Positions 1 to 8,300 of a stretch of 11,110 nt of DNA are shown here, in pieces. The position numbers and the translations under genes were made by a program. The notes beneath the pieces are model-generated. The model saw only the letters and a program-made list of their open reading frames with translations, was not told where the DNA came from and ran no database searches. Location of the stretch: the NCBI GenBank assembly GCA_964537965.1, contig CAZIDB010000159.1, positions 1-11,110 of the forward strand, written 5' to 3'. The DNA is from SURF-24 sp964537965. GTDB lineage: Bacteria; Bacteroidota; Ignavibacteria; Ignavibacteriales; SURF-24. Position 1 is the first letter of the stretch. Each line of letters begins with the position of its first letter.

Positions 1-54
1 TAAGTAATCTTAAATTTTTCTTTAGATTGGGAGTGGGATCACAAAGAGTAGGAT

Positions 55-78
55 TAAGAATAAGAGTAAGAGTAAGAA
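55..78. repeat. Short tandem hexamer repeat TAAGAR x4
   Basis: Four consecutive hexamers read TAAGAA, TAAGAG, TAAGAG, TAAGAA. The run lies in non-coding DNA and looks like a small slippage-type microsatellite. Nothing ties it to the expression of a gene in this window. Confidence 0.6.
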
Positions 79-193
79 ACTACAGAAAAATTCATAATAC
101 CATTCCCGTAAATTGTGTGTGAAAATTGTTGAAGAAAGTTAAAATGTATTGTGGGAAGTTCTACAAACGGAGAACCATGAAAATAATTTAATA

Positions 194-230
194 TCATCCC
201 TCTCCGCCGCGGCGGATCCGCTCGGGATGA
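194..230. repeat. GC-rich nested palindrome, possible REP-like element
   Basis: Outer arms TCATCCC (194-200) and GGGATGA (224-230) enclose two overlapping perfect palindromes: TCCGCCGCGGCGGA (203-216) and GCGGATCCGC (212-221). The element is strikingly GC-rich in an AT-rich surround and could fold in more than one way. Such composition and symmetry are typical of dispersed palindromic elements. Its identity as a repeat family is inferred, because only one copy is visible here. Confidence 0.5.
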
Positions 231-358
231 GTTACTATCAAGTTATGCAACGACTTGCTACTGCATTTATCAGCTTAAACCGTTGGCTTACCTGTGAGCC
301 TCTGGATCATAAATCCGGCTGAGGCAGGCTTTTGTGTGATTGATTGATGATATACAAA

Positions 359-1192
359 TTACCTGGCTGATATCTCATTAATTCCGGATTGAATACCGAA
401 TGGTGTAAAGGAAAGTTTTGAAGCCTTAACCTGCTCAAAGAGTTTTAAATTAGCTTCATTCCTTGGCTGGATTTTATGATAAAGATGGTATTGAATTGCA
501 ATGTTATTTAGTGAACTTACTTTGATGCCGTTTAATTCTAACCTGTATTGTATATCGCTGTCTTCACCTATTGAAGGATAAACATAGCGCTCATCAAAAC
601 CATTAACTGAAAGCAATTCCTTTTTATATATTGAGAAGTTACAGCCAAGTAAACCGCGTTTTTTTTTATTGAAGTAAGTTCTAAGAAATTTATTTTTAAA
701 GTAGAAGCCCTTTTCAATATCGGTTGAGTTACCGAATAACCCATCGGCAAATAATTTATATTTTTCATTCTCAAGGAATCCATTTTTAATATTTTCCGTT
801 GTCAGCATACCGGTAATCTTCTCAGAAAGATTTACTCTTCTTCCTGTAAGACACACTTTATCTTTTCTGTTTTCAAAGTGTTCTCTTACAAAATCTTTAT
901 GCGGAATACAATCGCCATCAATAAATATTATGTAGTCTGAACGTGAAGCTAATATTGCCCTGTTAAGTATTTTATTTTTTCTGAATCCGTTATCTTCCTG
1001 CCACAGATGAATTAAAGGATATTCTGATTTGCGGCTTAACATTTCAACTTCGGTAGTAAAAGCAGAGTTTGAACCATCATCGGCAATAATTATTTCGAAA
1101 TTACGGAATGTCTGGCGTTCTAAACCGGCTAAAACAAGTTTCAGGTAATCTGGTTTATTGTAAACAGAAATTATAAGTGAAGCGCTAATCAT
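359..1192 (-). CDS. Family 2 glycosyltransferase (GT-A fold)
   Basis: A 277-residue cytoplasmic or membrane-associated enzyme expected to transfer a sugar from a nucleotide-sugar donor to a growing cell-surface glycan. The N-terminus SLIISVYNKPDYL is the classic opening strand and helix of GT2 enzymes. ADDGS (residues 37-41) is the nucleotide-binding acidic motif. DGD (92-94, in FIDGDCIPHKDF) is the metal-binding DXD-type motif. GEDSD (209-213), preceded by GFDERY, supplies the acidic segment near the catalytic base and matches the galactosyltransferase-type C-terminal region seen in chondroitin-polymerase-like GT2s. No transmembrane segment is evident, and the length is normal for a single-domain GT2. 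The start at 1192 overlaps the last 8 nt of the small upstream gene, suggesting translational coupling; only a weak AAGGAT precedes it. Donor, acceptor and pathway (LPS or capsule) cannot be read from the sequence. Confidence 0.92.
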   Translation of the reverse strand: MISASLIISVYNKPDYLKLVLAGLERQTFRNFEIIIADDGSNSAFTTEVEMLSRKSEYPLIHLWQEDNGFRKNKILNRAILASRSDYIIFIDGDCIPHKDFVREHFENRKDKVCLTGRRVNLSEKITGMLTTENIKNGFLENEKYKLFADGLFGNSTDIEKGFYFKNKFLRTYFNKKKRGLLGCNFSIYKKELLSVNGFDERYVYPSIGEDSDIQYRLELNGIKVSSLNNIAIQYHLYHKIQPRNEANLKLFEQVKASKLSFTPFGIQSGINEISAR

Positions 1193-1340
1193 TATCCTTT
1201 ATATCCCCGCGTTCCCGTTTAATTTTATTTCTATCATATTTCTTCTTATCATCTTCAACCTTAGGAGGCTTTTGAGGAACCGGAATTCTTTTCTTTAGAA
1301 TTGAAGATTTATTTTGCCTGTTGTTTAAATTTCTTGCCAT
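1185..1340 (-). CDS. Small, highly basic hypothetical protein (51 aa)
   Basis: An ORF of 52 codons starts MARNLNNRQNKSSILKKR and ends RGDIKDND. It has 17 Lys/Arg against 8 Asp/Glu, no Cys and no hydrophobic segment, so it should be soluble and probably largely disordered. The middle is proline-rich (IPVPQKPPK). An AAAGGAA ribosome-binding site sits 5 nt before the ATG. Its stop codon lies inside the start of the glycosyltransferase (8-nt overlap, ATGATTAG), the arrangement of a coupled gene pair, which argues that it is translated. I do not recognise the family. Nucleic-acid or ribosome binding would suit the charge, but that is a guess. The terminator hairpin of the preceding gene ends only about 15 nt before the start codon, so its transcription must come from readthrough or from a promoter inside the upstream gene. 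Confidence 0.6.
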   Translation of the reverse strand: MARNLNNRQNKSSILKKRIPVPQKPPKVEDDKKKYDRNKIKRERGDIKDND

Positions 1341-1355
1341 AGGATTCCTTTAAAC

Positions 1356-1388
1356 AAAAAAAGCCGATCATATTTCAGATCGGCTTTT
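1356..1388 (-). terminator. Intrinsic terminator of the T9SS-exported propeller protein gene
   Basis: Perfect 11-bp stem AAAAGCCGATC (1359-1369) with GATCGGCTTTT (1378-1388) and an 8-nt loop. On the minus strand it is followed by a run of seven T (1356-1362, partly within the stem). It lies 20 nt after the stop codon at 1409. On the plus strand only four T follow, so it acts mainly on minus-strand transcripts. Confidence 0.88.
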
Positions 1389-1408
1389 GTAAAACTGAAA
1401 TGCTGATA

Positions 1409-3996
1409 TTACTTAACCAACATCATCTTCTTTGAAGAAGTAAATTTACCTGCAGTAACTTTATAAATATAAGTACCGCTTGTTAAATTCGATGCATCGA
1501 AATCAACATTGTAAACGCCAGGAGCTTTGGTTTCGTTAACCAACGTAGCAATTTCCTGTCCGAGTGTATTGTAAATCTTCAAAGTAACTAATCCTGTTTC
1601 AAGAACACTAAATCTAATAGAAGTAGTTGGGTTGAANNNNNNNNNNNNNNNNNNNNNNNNNNNNNNNNNNNNNNNNNNNNNNNNNNNNNNNNNNNNNNNN
1701 NNNNNNNNNNNNNNNNNNNNNNNNNNNNNNNNNNNNGAAGTAGGTAACAGATTTATAAAGTGATCAGTACCAACTGATGATTCATTATCATTTGCGCCTG
1801 TATTTGAAGGCAAGCCCCAGTTAGCGCCGTATTTATACTGAATTCTTAAACCTGTATACTGTTTGAAAGTAACATCTGCTGTCCAGATCTTATCACCGGC
1901 AACTTTATCGCCGTTTGTACCGTCGTCTTTTAAGAAGATAACTTTATCAACATCTGAATCCGGCCATCCGCCGCCAGGCCATTTCAATGGTTGAACAGCG
2001 CCGCATATTACAACACTTTCAATTGCTGCGAAAGGCTGACCTGTAACTGAAGAAACTGCATTATCAACATTTACCTGGAATTTAACAACGCAAGGCTGGT
2101 TGATAACGCTTTCCAATGTAAGGTTATTATATGTTCTTTCGATGAATGCACTGCCAGCAGTTAAATCATCTGCTGTAAATGTATAGGTTTTATTAGGATC
2201 GCCTTCCCAGTCTGTTCCACCAGCACCTAAATTATAAGCATATTTATAATTCCAGGTTTCTGCTTCGGCAACAGTGTAGTTCTTTGTTAATTCATAGTAG
2301 TTAGGATTTGTTGGATTAGCAGCCATAACATCATCACCGCTCCATCCGTTAAAGCTTCCTCTTACTGTCATAACATCTGTAGAAGGATTGAAACGTCCGG
2401 AGACAATTTCAAATTCCATATTACATGAGAATGTAACGGAAATTTCTTTTCCAATAACTGTAACATCATTAAAGAATGCAACATCAAGAGTTTGTGAAGG
2501 AGCAGTTAATGTGAATGTTCTGTTAGAAACGCTTTCCCAGTTATCCGTTCCGCCTTTGATGATGACAAATTTATATTCATATGCTGTTCCGGCATTTGCA
2601 GTCGGTAAATTTGCTGTAACCGTATAAACTTTATCGTTATCAGGATCTGTTGTTGTAAACATTGTACCAGCCCAGTCGCTTGCATCACCAGCAGCAGTCT
2701 GGAAACTACCGCGAACAACGCATACATCTGTTCCGGGAGTAAAGTTACCAAGACCTTCCTGAACACTTAAGTTAACCTGGAATGTAACAGGAATTGTAGG
2801 TTGAACGCCCTTAGTGAATTTTTCAATTAAAGGATAAAGACCTGCGGTACCAAAAGCGCCAAGGTAGCAAATACTTCCATCGGGGCTGAATGCTATTGAT
2901 CTTTGTTTTTCACCGGCGCCACTCTGTGCTCTGTCTCCGTAGAAATGCCATTCAACACTGTCTTTCAATGTCTTTGNNNNNNNNNNNNNNNNNNNNNNNN
3001 NNNNNNNNNNNNNNNNNNNNNNNNNNNNNNNNNNNNNNNNNNNNNNNNNNNNNNNNNNNNNNNNNNNNNNNNNNNNCTCTGTGCTCTGTCTCCGTAGAAA
3101 TGCCATTCAACACTGTCTTTCAATGTCTTTGTAGCAATATCAATTTTATACCAGTTTCCGTCTGTTAACTGATATGTTCCGTTAAACAATCCGGGATCTG
3201 AATATCCAATGTTTCCTGATGATGCCCACAATACGTTGTCCTGTAATGGATCCCATACAGCTGATTCTGTCTTGAATCCATATAAACTATCTGTAAGTAC
3301 AAAAGGATCAAATTCTGATGCGCGGGTATAGATCATAATTCCAGGCATTGTGTATGAGCAATCATAATAAGTTAATCCGTCACCGGATATTACTGTTACT
3401 CTTGCATAACCTGGGTCTGCATCCAGCACGTTACCAACAAAGTTAAAATCTTTATCATAGATAAGTGTTGGTTCGCCAGGTAATACTGAACGGCAGTAAA
3501 TATTTCCCATATCATCAATAGCTGGTGTGGTTGGTGAAGTATTTAATGTTGAGTATAAATCAACACCGCCCATGCATTCGCCGGTTTTGTAATTGATTCT
3601 GTAAATCCATGGACCTTTTACAAACTTGGTTGTCCAGCCGCAGGTGTAAATAATATTTCCATTCTCGTCAACATTCATACCTTTTGTTGAATTCCATAAG
3701 GTATCCTGGAAACCTGCACCGCTCATCACTTTAATTGGTGAGAATGATGCTGGTGTACCATCTGCATTGAAAACCATGATAGTACGGACTTTTTTCCAAG
3801 CACCCGTACCATCCTGAAGGCTATCTACAACATAGTAATCAGAAACCCATACCTTACCGTCAGGATCTACAGCAAGCGCATGGTTGTTTCCTTTAAGATC
3901 TTCGTTTGGAAATCCACCTACATATGTCCATTGTGCATGACTTAATGAAGCTAAAATAACCACAAAGGAAAAAACAAATAGAAACTTTTTAAACAT
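1409..3996 (-). CDS. T9SS type A sorting-domain protein: beta-propeller-like region plus three beta-sandwich modules (interrupted by two N blocks)
   Basis: Secreted or surface protein of about 810 residues once the false gap at 2977-3076 is closed; the exact length depends on the gap at 1637-1736. A signal peptide spans residues 1-21 (MFKKFLFVFSF... ending SHA/Q). Residues about 22-345 carry propeller-type strands of the form ALAVDPDGKVWVSD, MNVDENGNIIYT, AIDDMGNIYC and IAFSPDGSICYLG, as in NHL or SMP-30-like proteins. Three beta-sandwich modules follow at about 349-456, 466-575 and 585-700. The first two contain VRGSF and VRGSFNGW motifs like starch-binding/CBM48-type E-set domains; the third has an Asp/Gly-rich DDGTNGDKVAGDKIW loop. 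The end (FNPTTSIRF, YNTLGQEIATLVNE, SGTYIYKVTAG, KKMMLVK) is a canonical T9SS type A sorting domain, normally cleaved after export. The ATG at 3996 has a strong AGGAGG site 7 nt upstream. Substrate unknown; glycan binding is inferred. Confidence 0.88.
1637..1736. other. Assembly gap (100 N) at the sorting-domain boundary
   Basis: Exactly 100 N, the conventional size for a gap of unknown length. The coding sequence on the upstream side ends at INLLPT and resumes at FNPTTSIRF. The missing part should therefore include a linker and the conserved QNYPNP-type start of the sorting domain. The flanks share only a short GAAGTAG similarity and no long overlap, so real sequence is probably missing here. 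Confidence 0.95.
2922..2976. repeat. 55-nt direct repeat, left copy (contig-end overlap)
   Basis: This stretch, beginning CTCTGTGCTCTGTCTCC and ending AATGTCTTTG, is identical to 3077-3131, and it abuts the N block directly. Both copies encode the same peptide (KTLKDSVEWHFYGDRAQ) in the same frame. It is a duplicated contig end, not a biological repeat. Confidence 0.93.
2977..3076. other. False assembly gap (100 N) between overlapping contigs
   Basis: Exactly 100 N flanked by identical 55-nt sequences. Merging the two copies removes 155 nt and joins IDIATKTLKDSVEWHF to GDRAQSGAGEKQRSIAF with no frame change or stop. A 55-nt exact overlap is what adjacent contigs share when a de Bruijn graph assembler uses a k-mer near that size. 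Confidence 0.92.
3077..3131. repeat. 55-nt direct repeat, right copy (contig-end overlap)
   Basis: Identical to 2922-2976 and directly adjacent to the other edge of the N block. It is one of the two copies that should be collapsed to one in a corrected sequence. Confidence 0.93.
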
Positions 3997-4000
3997 TAGA

Positions 4001-4010
4001 ACTCCTCCTG
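4001..4010 (-). promoter_or_regulatory. Strong Shine-Dalgarno site of the propeller protein gene
   Basis: CAGGAGGAGT on the minus strand contains the full AGGAGG core, 7 nt before the ATG at 3996. It is much stronger than the other ribosome-binding sites in the window and fixes the start codon. It suggests high translation of this exported protein. Confidence 0.8.
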
Positions 4011-4034
4011 TTTTAAAAATTGAGAATACGACAA

Positions 4035-4065
4035 TAAAGATATAATTTTCTAATGTTTATCCAAA
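4035..4065 (-). promoter_or_regulatory. Candidate Bacteroidetes-type promoter (TTTG / TAnnTTT)
   Basis: On the minus strand, TTTG (4065-4062) is followed after 19 nt by TATCTTTA (4042-4035). This is one mismatch from the Bacteroidetes housekeeping -7 element TAnnTTTG at its usual spacing from the -33 TTTG. It lies between the upstream operon's terminator and the start at 3996, where a promoter for this gene is needed. The region is very AT-rich, so a chance match is possible. Confidence 0.42.
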
Positions 4066-4097
4066 CCATTTTTTTATAAAAATTAATTTGGAACTTT

Positions 4098-4132
4098 AAA
4101 AAAAATTAAGCCGCTTATCTAAAGCGGCTTAA
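4098..4132 (-). terminator. Intrinsic terminator of the receptor-secreted protein-PorV operon
   Basis: Perfect 11-bp stem TTAAGCCGCTT (4106-4116) with AAGCGGCTTAA (4122-4132) and a 5-nt loop. On the minus strand eight T follow (complement of 4098-4105). It lies about 155 nt past the stop codon of the PorV-like gene and just upstream of the next gene's candidate promoter, so it separates the two transcription units. Confidence 0.88.
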
Positions 4133-4241
4133 ATAAATTTTAATTCATATTTAAATACTTTGAGTTCCTGTTGTCTGAATTCGGAAACAGAATCTGGTAA
4201 ACGAATGAAAAAGTTTAGAATAATATATTCTATTTAAATAA

Positions 4242-4261
4242 CCCACGGATTAATCCGTGGG
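4242..4261. repeat. Perfect 20-nt palindrome, REP-like
   Basis: CCCACGGATTAATCCGTGGG is fully self-complementary. After one mismatched pair, AATA and TATT extend the symmetry on both sides. It begins 26 nt after the PorV-like stop codon on the transcribed strand. No T-run follows, so it is not a standard terminator. The CCCACGG/CCGTGGG arms resemble interspersed palindromic elements found between genes in many environmental bacteria. It may stabilise the 3' end of the operon mRNA. Family membership is inferred. Confidence 0.6.
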
Positions 4262-4287
4262 CTATTAAGAACAAATTATAAATCAAA

Positions 4288-5289
4288 CTAAAATTTAATA
4301 CCCAAAGAAAAATGCTGTGTATAATCAAGTATACCAAATTCCTGGTATCCATAATCAACAGAGAAACCAAAACCATTGTTAAACATATATTGTAAACCAA
4401 AACCAAGGGTTAATCCTTCTTCGGTATTATCAAGGAATAATGATTTATAACCACCGCGTAATGATACAAGATTCATGAAACAATACTCGGCTCCAACGTT
4501 AACAGATTCTGCATTATCATTAGGATGAAGAGCATCTGCCCCAACTGTTAAACGGTGCATCTCTGCATTTACTAAATCCATAGCAATACCAATCCTGAAT
4601 GTTAACGGCAACGGGTAGGATTCGGTATTAAGCTTTGCTAATACCTGGTCATTATTGCCGTAAATCTGTGAATTGATATCGTGCTGAACATAAATGTCTT
4701 TTCCATCAAGCTTCATATCTGTTCCGAAGTTTGAAATGCTTGCGCCAATACGAAGCCCATAGATATCCGATATAAATAAAACGCCGAGGTCTGCAGCTAC
4801 AGCGCTTGCAGTGGTATTATAAATTTTTTGATTTACATATTTCACATTACCGCCAACAGAGAATCTGTCAGTCAGGTTGTAAGCATATGAAAGAGCAAAA
4901 CACAAATCATAAGGATTAAAGAACTCACCTGTACCTTCGGGTTCATTAAGTGTAGTTACTTCAAGGTCACCGTAATCAAGATAAGTTAAGCTAAGTCCAA
5001 CAACTCCCATATCTCCAAGATTAACAACACCGCCTGCCCAGTTATAAGTAATATCGGCAAACCAGCGGGAGTGTGAGAAATAAGCGCCGCCGGATTCCAT
5101 TCTTGAAGCGCCGGCAGGATTATAGTATAATGAAGTAACATCATTTGCAGTGGCAACAAAAGCACCGCCCATTGCAATAGCTCTTGAACCAACAGCTACG
5201 TTAAGAAACGGAGCAGCGGTAGAGCCGACTTTTGTTTGCCCAATTAAATTTCCAATAAGTATTATAGTAATGAATAATATTTTTTTCAT
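4288..5289 (-). CDS. PorV/PorQ (UPF0164)-family outer-membrane beta-barrel protein
   Basis: A 333-residue outer-membrane protein. A signal peptide (MKKILFITIILIGNLIGQ) is followed by the family hallmark: FLNVAVGSRAIAMGGAF, then NDVTSLYYNPAGASRM (about residues 28-65). The rest is alternating amphipathic strands (VGLSLTYLDYG, FALSYAYNLTDRFSVGG, LRIGASISNFG, SLRGGYKSLF, FGFSVDYGYQEF) ending in an aromatic C-terminus (FSLGIKF) typical of outer-membrane barrels. In Porphyromonas-type T9SS, PorV shuttles secreted substrates to the attachment machinery; many paralogues in this phylum have no assigned role, so the exact job here is inferred. The ATG at 5289 is preferred over a TTG two codons earlier, because the GGGAG site is 8 nt from the ATG but only 2 nt from the TTG. 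It is the last gene of the operon, 14 nt after its neighbour. Confidence 0.85.
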   Translation of the reverse strand: MKKILFITIILIGNLIGQTKVGSTAAPFLNVAVGSRAIAMGGAFVATANDVTSLYYNPAGASRMESGGAYFSHSRWFADITYNWAGGVVNLGDMGVVGLSLTYLDYGDLEVTTLNEPEGTGEFFNPYDLCFALSYAYNLTDRFSVGGNVKYVNQKIYNTTASAVAADLGVLFISDIYGLRIGASISNFGTDMKLDGKDIYVQHDINSQIYGNNDQVLAKLNTESYPLPLTFRIGIAMDLVNAEMHRLTVGADALHPNDNAESVNVGAEYCFMNLVSLRGGYKSLFLDNTEEGLTLGFGLQYMFNNGFGFSVDYGYQEFGILDYTQHFSLGIKF

Positions 5290-5303
5290 ATTCAATTCTC
5301 CCG

Positions 5304-8300
5304 TTATTTAATAAGGGCAAATTTGCCGATTTTATTTCCAATTCCGGGCGCTTCTACAACAAACACATAAACGCCGTAAGCTACATCAATATTCTCTTCT
5401 GTCCTTAGGTTCCAGTACACATCGCCAACGAAAAGATTATCGTGTGTTAATGTTTTAATTAATTCACCGCGCACGGTAAAGATGGAAACTTTAGAACCCG
5501 GTGGAATATGGGTAAATCTTATCTCTCTTTCACCGCGTCCGCTTGTTTGAGTGGAGAGTAATCTTGCTTCCGCTTCATGCGTTACTACATAAGGATTAGG
5601 AACAACTTTTATATTATTCATCTCATCTTTTGCAGAAGCCGCATCTATTGCACCACCATTAACGTTAAACCGTATTTTATCATTACTGCTAAACGGTTTT
5701 AAACTATAAAGGTTAAGTACGCCCTGGGTTTCAATGGCTTTGTTGGGTTCTGTATATGTTACATCAACCTTCCAGGTTCTAAGATATTTCTGACCAACTG
5801 TTTCCTTAAAGAAAATAGAATGAACAGTTGTTAAAACACCTGTTTTACCATAGAAGAAATCAATATATTTATTCTGTGTAAGGTTCTTGATTTTAAACGT
5901 AACAGGTTGGGCAGGAAAACGATTTGATACCCTGCTTTTGGGGAATAATGTATCTGCAACTGAAGTATCAACAATTGTATTGTAGAATTCAATCTGGTAA
6001 TCATTTGGTACAACTGTTCCGTTATTCACAGGATAAGTAGGATCTGTAAGTACTGCAAAATTATATTTCGGTGCCGGGCTTGAGGCAATACCTTCAAATC
6101 CCGATTCACTTGTATCCTGTTTGATGATAGAATCGTTATAAAGCAATACTCTGAATCCCTGTACAATTTTTGTGTTACCAAGGAATACTGTTGAACGGTT
6201 AACAATTGAATCATACGTTGCTACATATGTTGTACCTGTTGGTAAGTACACAAGATTATTTACATAGATCGTATCTGTTCCAACCGGAAGCGTAATTGAT
6301 TCGGTCGGTTTAACAATCTTCGTTTCTTTTGTTTTAGGAATATAAACCGTATCCGGTGTTACAAGGTCAAGTAAAGACCAGGTAGTTGTATAATGCTGAG
6401 CACCTGTATCTTCAAATGCAATTTCGTAACTATAACCATCTTTTATTGCGCTGTCATCAATTACTTCAACTTCAACATCGCCTGTTCCTACAAAGTTAGG
6501 TGATTTCTGAAGCTCGGAATTTTTTGCATCTTTATAACCAACCGGTCTTGCACCGGGAGTAATATAGCCTGTATTTACAGAAGTAATAATTTCTCCGGTG
6601 GTTGATCTTCTTATGCTCTTTGCATTTTCCGAAGGGAAAATATCAAGATCAGCTTCGCCTGCATCATAAGAGCAAACAGCATAATAATAAGTTTGTCCTT
6701 TAACTGCGCTTGAATCAACATAGCGGTTTATAACACCTGTGTTGCTTCCAAGCCAGAATGTTGTACCGCCTGCCTGTTCAAGCAAACGCGCACTTGGATA
6801 AAAATATCCTGACACAGAATCTTCAAGATCAAACTGCGCAGAAACATTATCCTGTATAAATACTTTATCGAACGAAAGGTTACCCTGTGCATTTGTTATT
6901 TCACGCGAGTCAATAAAATTCATGTCTGTTGCACGATAAATTTTATATCCCTGGAAATCCTGTTTCTTCGTAATGAAGTCACGTGAAGTTTCCGTAGGAG
7001 TACCATCCCAGTAAATTACAACTTTACCATCTTCCTGGGATACAGTTATACGCGGAGCAATTGGCGCTTCAGGGAATTTATAACCCTGGTTATAAATCTG
7101 CTGAACGATTTTCTTATTGCTTACTATATCGTTGTAATCTTCACCAAACAACAGCGCTGTTGAAAATCTTTCCTTTATATCAGGATCGTCATTCGCTGGT
7201 AAGAGAGGAAAATATCCTGATGCATAAATAAAGTCTCCGTCCTGAGGTGTAGCAGGAATAACATCAAATTTACCCGGTGTCATCCTGTTCCAAAGAGATG
7301 AGTCATTTCTCATATCGGGAGCAACAGATAAATTAAAAAAGTTAAATGAAGTTAAACCAATCTGGTCAGATTCATCCGGATCGGTTCTGCCAAAGTTTGG
7401 TTCACCCTGATCCGGTACACCGTTTCCTTCACCCATATCAGGTCCCGGGTAATCAGTATCATACTGACCAAGACCATCAATACCTGTATCATCATATTCT
7501 GATGTCCAGTCGCCGTCTTCATCAATTGTGTTATCTCTTTTTTCATCAATTAAAGGATCACCAACACCGGCACCGGTCAAGTAATTTCTATACTTCAAAG
7601 GATCATCACCTTTAAGAATTCTTGCCTTATAATGAATCGATTCGTTCTCATCAATTACTCCGTCAAGGTCGTTATCAATTCCGTCGTAAGCTGATATATG
7701 TGGTTGTGCAACACCGTTTACAATACTTCCGATATGTCCTTCACGGAAATATTTATTCGGCTTAATAACGAATTGTACACCCATCGAATATACAATATTC
7801 TCACCTGCAATAACAGTATATAAAGTTCTTTCATAGTTAGCAGGATTGATTAGTACAACCTGGTCGCCTGCTTTATAAGTAACAGAATCAAAACTTGTTG
7901 CATCAAAACGCGGAGATGCATCCATTTTTGAATCATTATCATTATCAATACCATCAAATGAGTTACTTGGCGACTCAAGGAATGCATAACCGACGTAACC
8001 TACTTTCTGACCTTTGTTTCCAACTCCCGGAGGCGCATCGTAAGAATATGTAATAGATTCATTCGGGTAAAAATCTCCAAGGTCGTCACCGCTGTCGCCA
8101 TCACCACCGGCAAGCGTACCAATTACATTTCCAAAATCTGCTCTTCTGTAAATTGTTGTTCCCTCATTCTGAATATCAAATAACCAGAAGAGAACATCTT
8201 CTGCAAGGAAGTTTGACCATTGGAAACCACGTACACGCATTTTCAGACCCATACCATGACGTGTTTGATCTGTGCTGTCCGGTAAGAATAAAAATCCTTT

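Larger units (their letters stand above)
1..358. other. Non-coding stretch downstream of the glycosyltransferase gene
   Basis: No reading frame here has convincing protein character, and no tRNA or rRNA is recognisable. The stretch contains a four-copy TAAGAR hexamer run (55-78) and a GC-rich nested palindrome (194-230), annotated separately. A weak imperfect hairpin sits at about 298-325 (GCCTC/GAGGC arms with GGAT/ATCC inside). It has no T-run on the minus-strand exit side, so I do not call it the terminator of the glycosyltransferase. I see no clear intrinsic terminator for that gene. Confidence 0.6.

Noticed and set aside
298..330. Imperfect hairpin as the terminator of the glycosyltransferase gene
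   Set aside because: The stem is short and bulged and has no T-run on the minus-strand exit side.
1389..1408. Dedicated promoter for the small basic gene and glycosyltransferase
   Set aside because: No recognisable -33/-7 or -35/-10 pair fits in the short space between the upstream stop codon and the terminator.
2922..3131. Direct repeats flanking the N block as a target-site duplication or genuine tandem repeat
   Set aside because: At 55 nt it is far longer than known insertion-sequence target duplications, and the copies touch the N run exactly on both sides and restore the reading frame when merged. A contig-overlap artefact explains everything.
4216..4232. TAGAATA/TATTCTA inverted repeat as an operator
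   Set aside because: It is an AT-only-like symmetry in a very AT-rich intergenic region, far from the candidate promoter, so a chance origin is likely.
5290..5295. TTG at 5295 as start of the PorV-like gene
   Set aside because: It leaves only 2 nt from the GGGAG site, whereas the ATG at 5289 has normal spacing and gives a typical MKK signal-peptide start.
7346..7615. Plus-strand ORF rich in His and Gln inside the large secreted protein gene
   Set aside because: It lies antisense to the Asp-rich coding segment; GAT/GAC codons read in reverse give the His/Gln-rich pseudo-protein. It has no domain character of its own.
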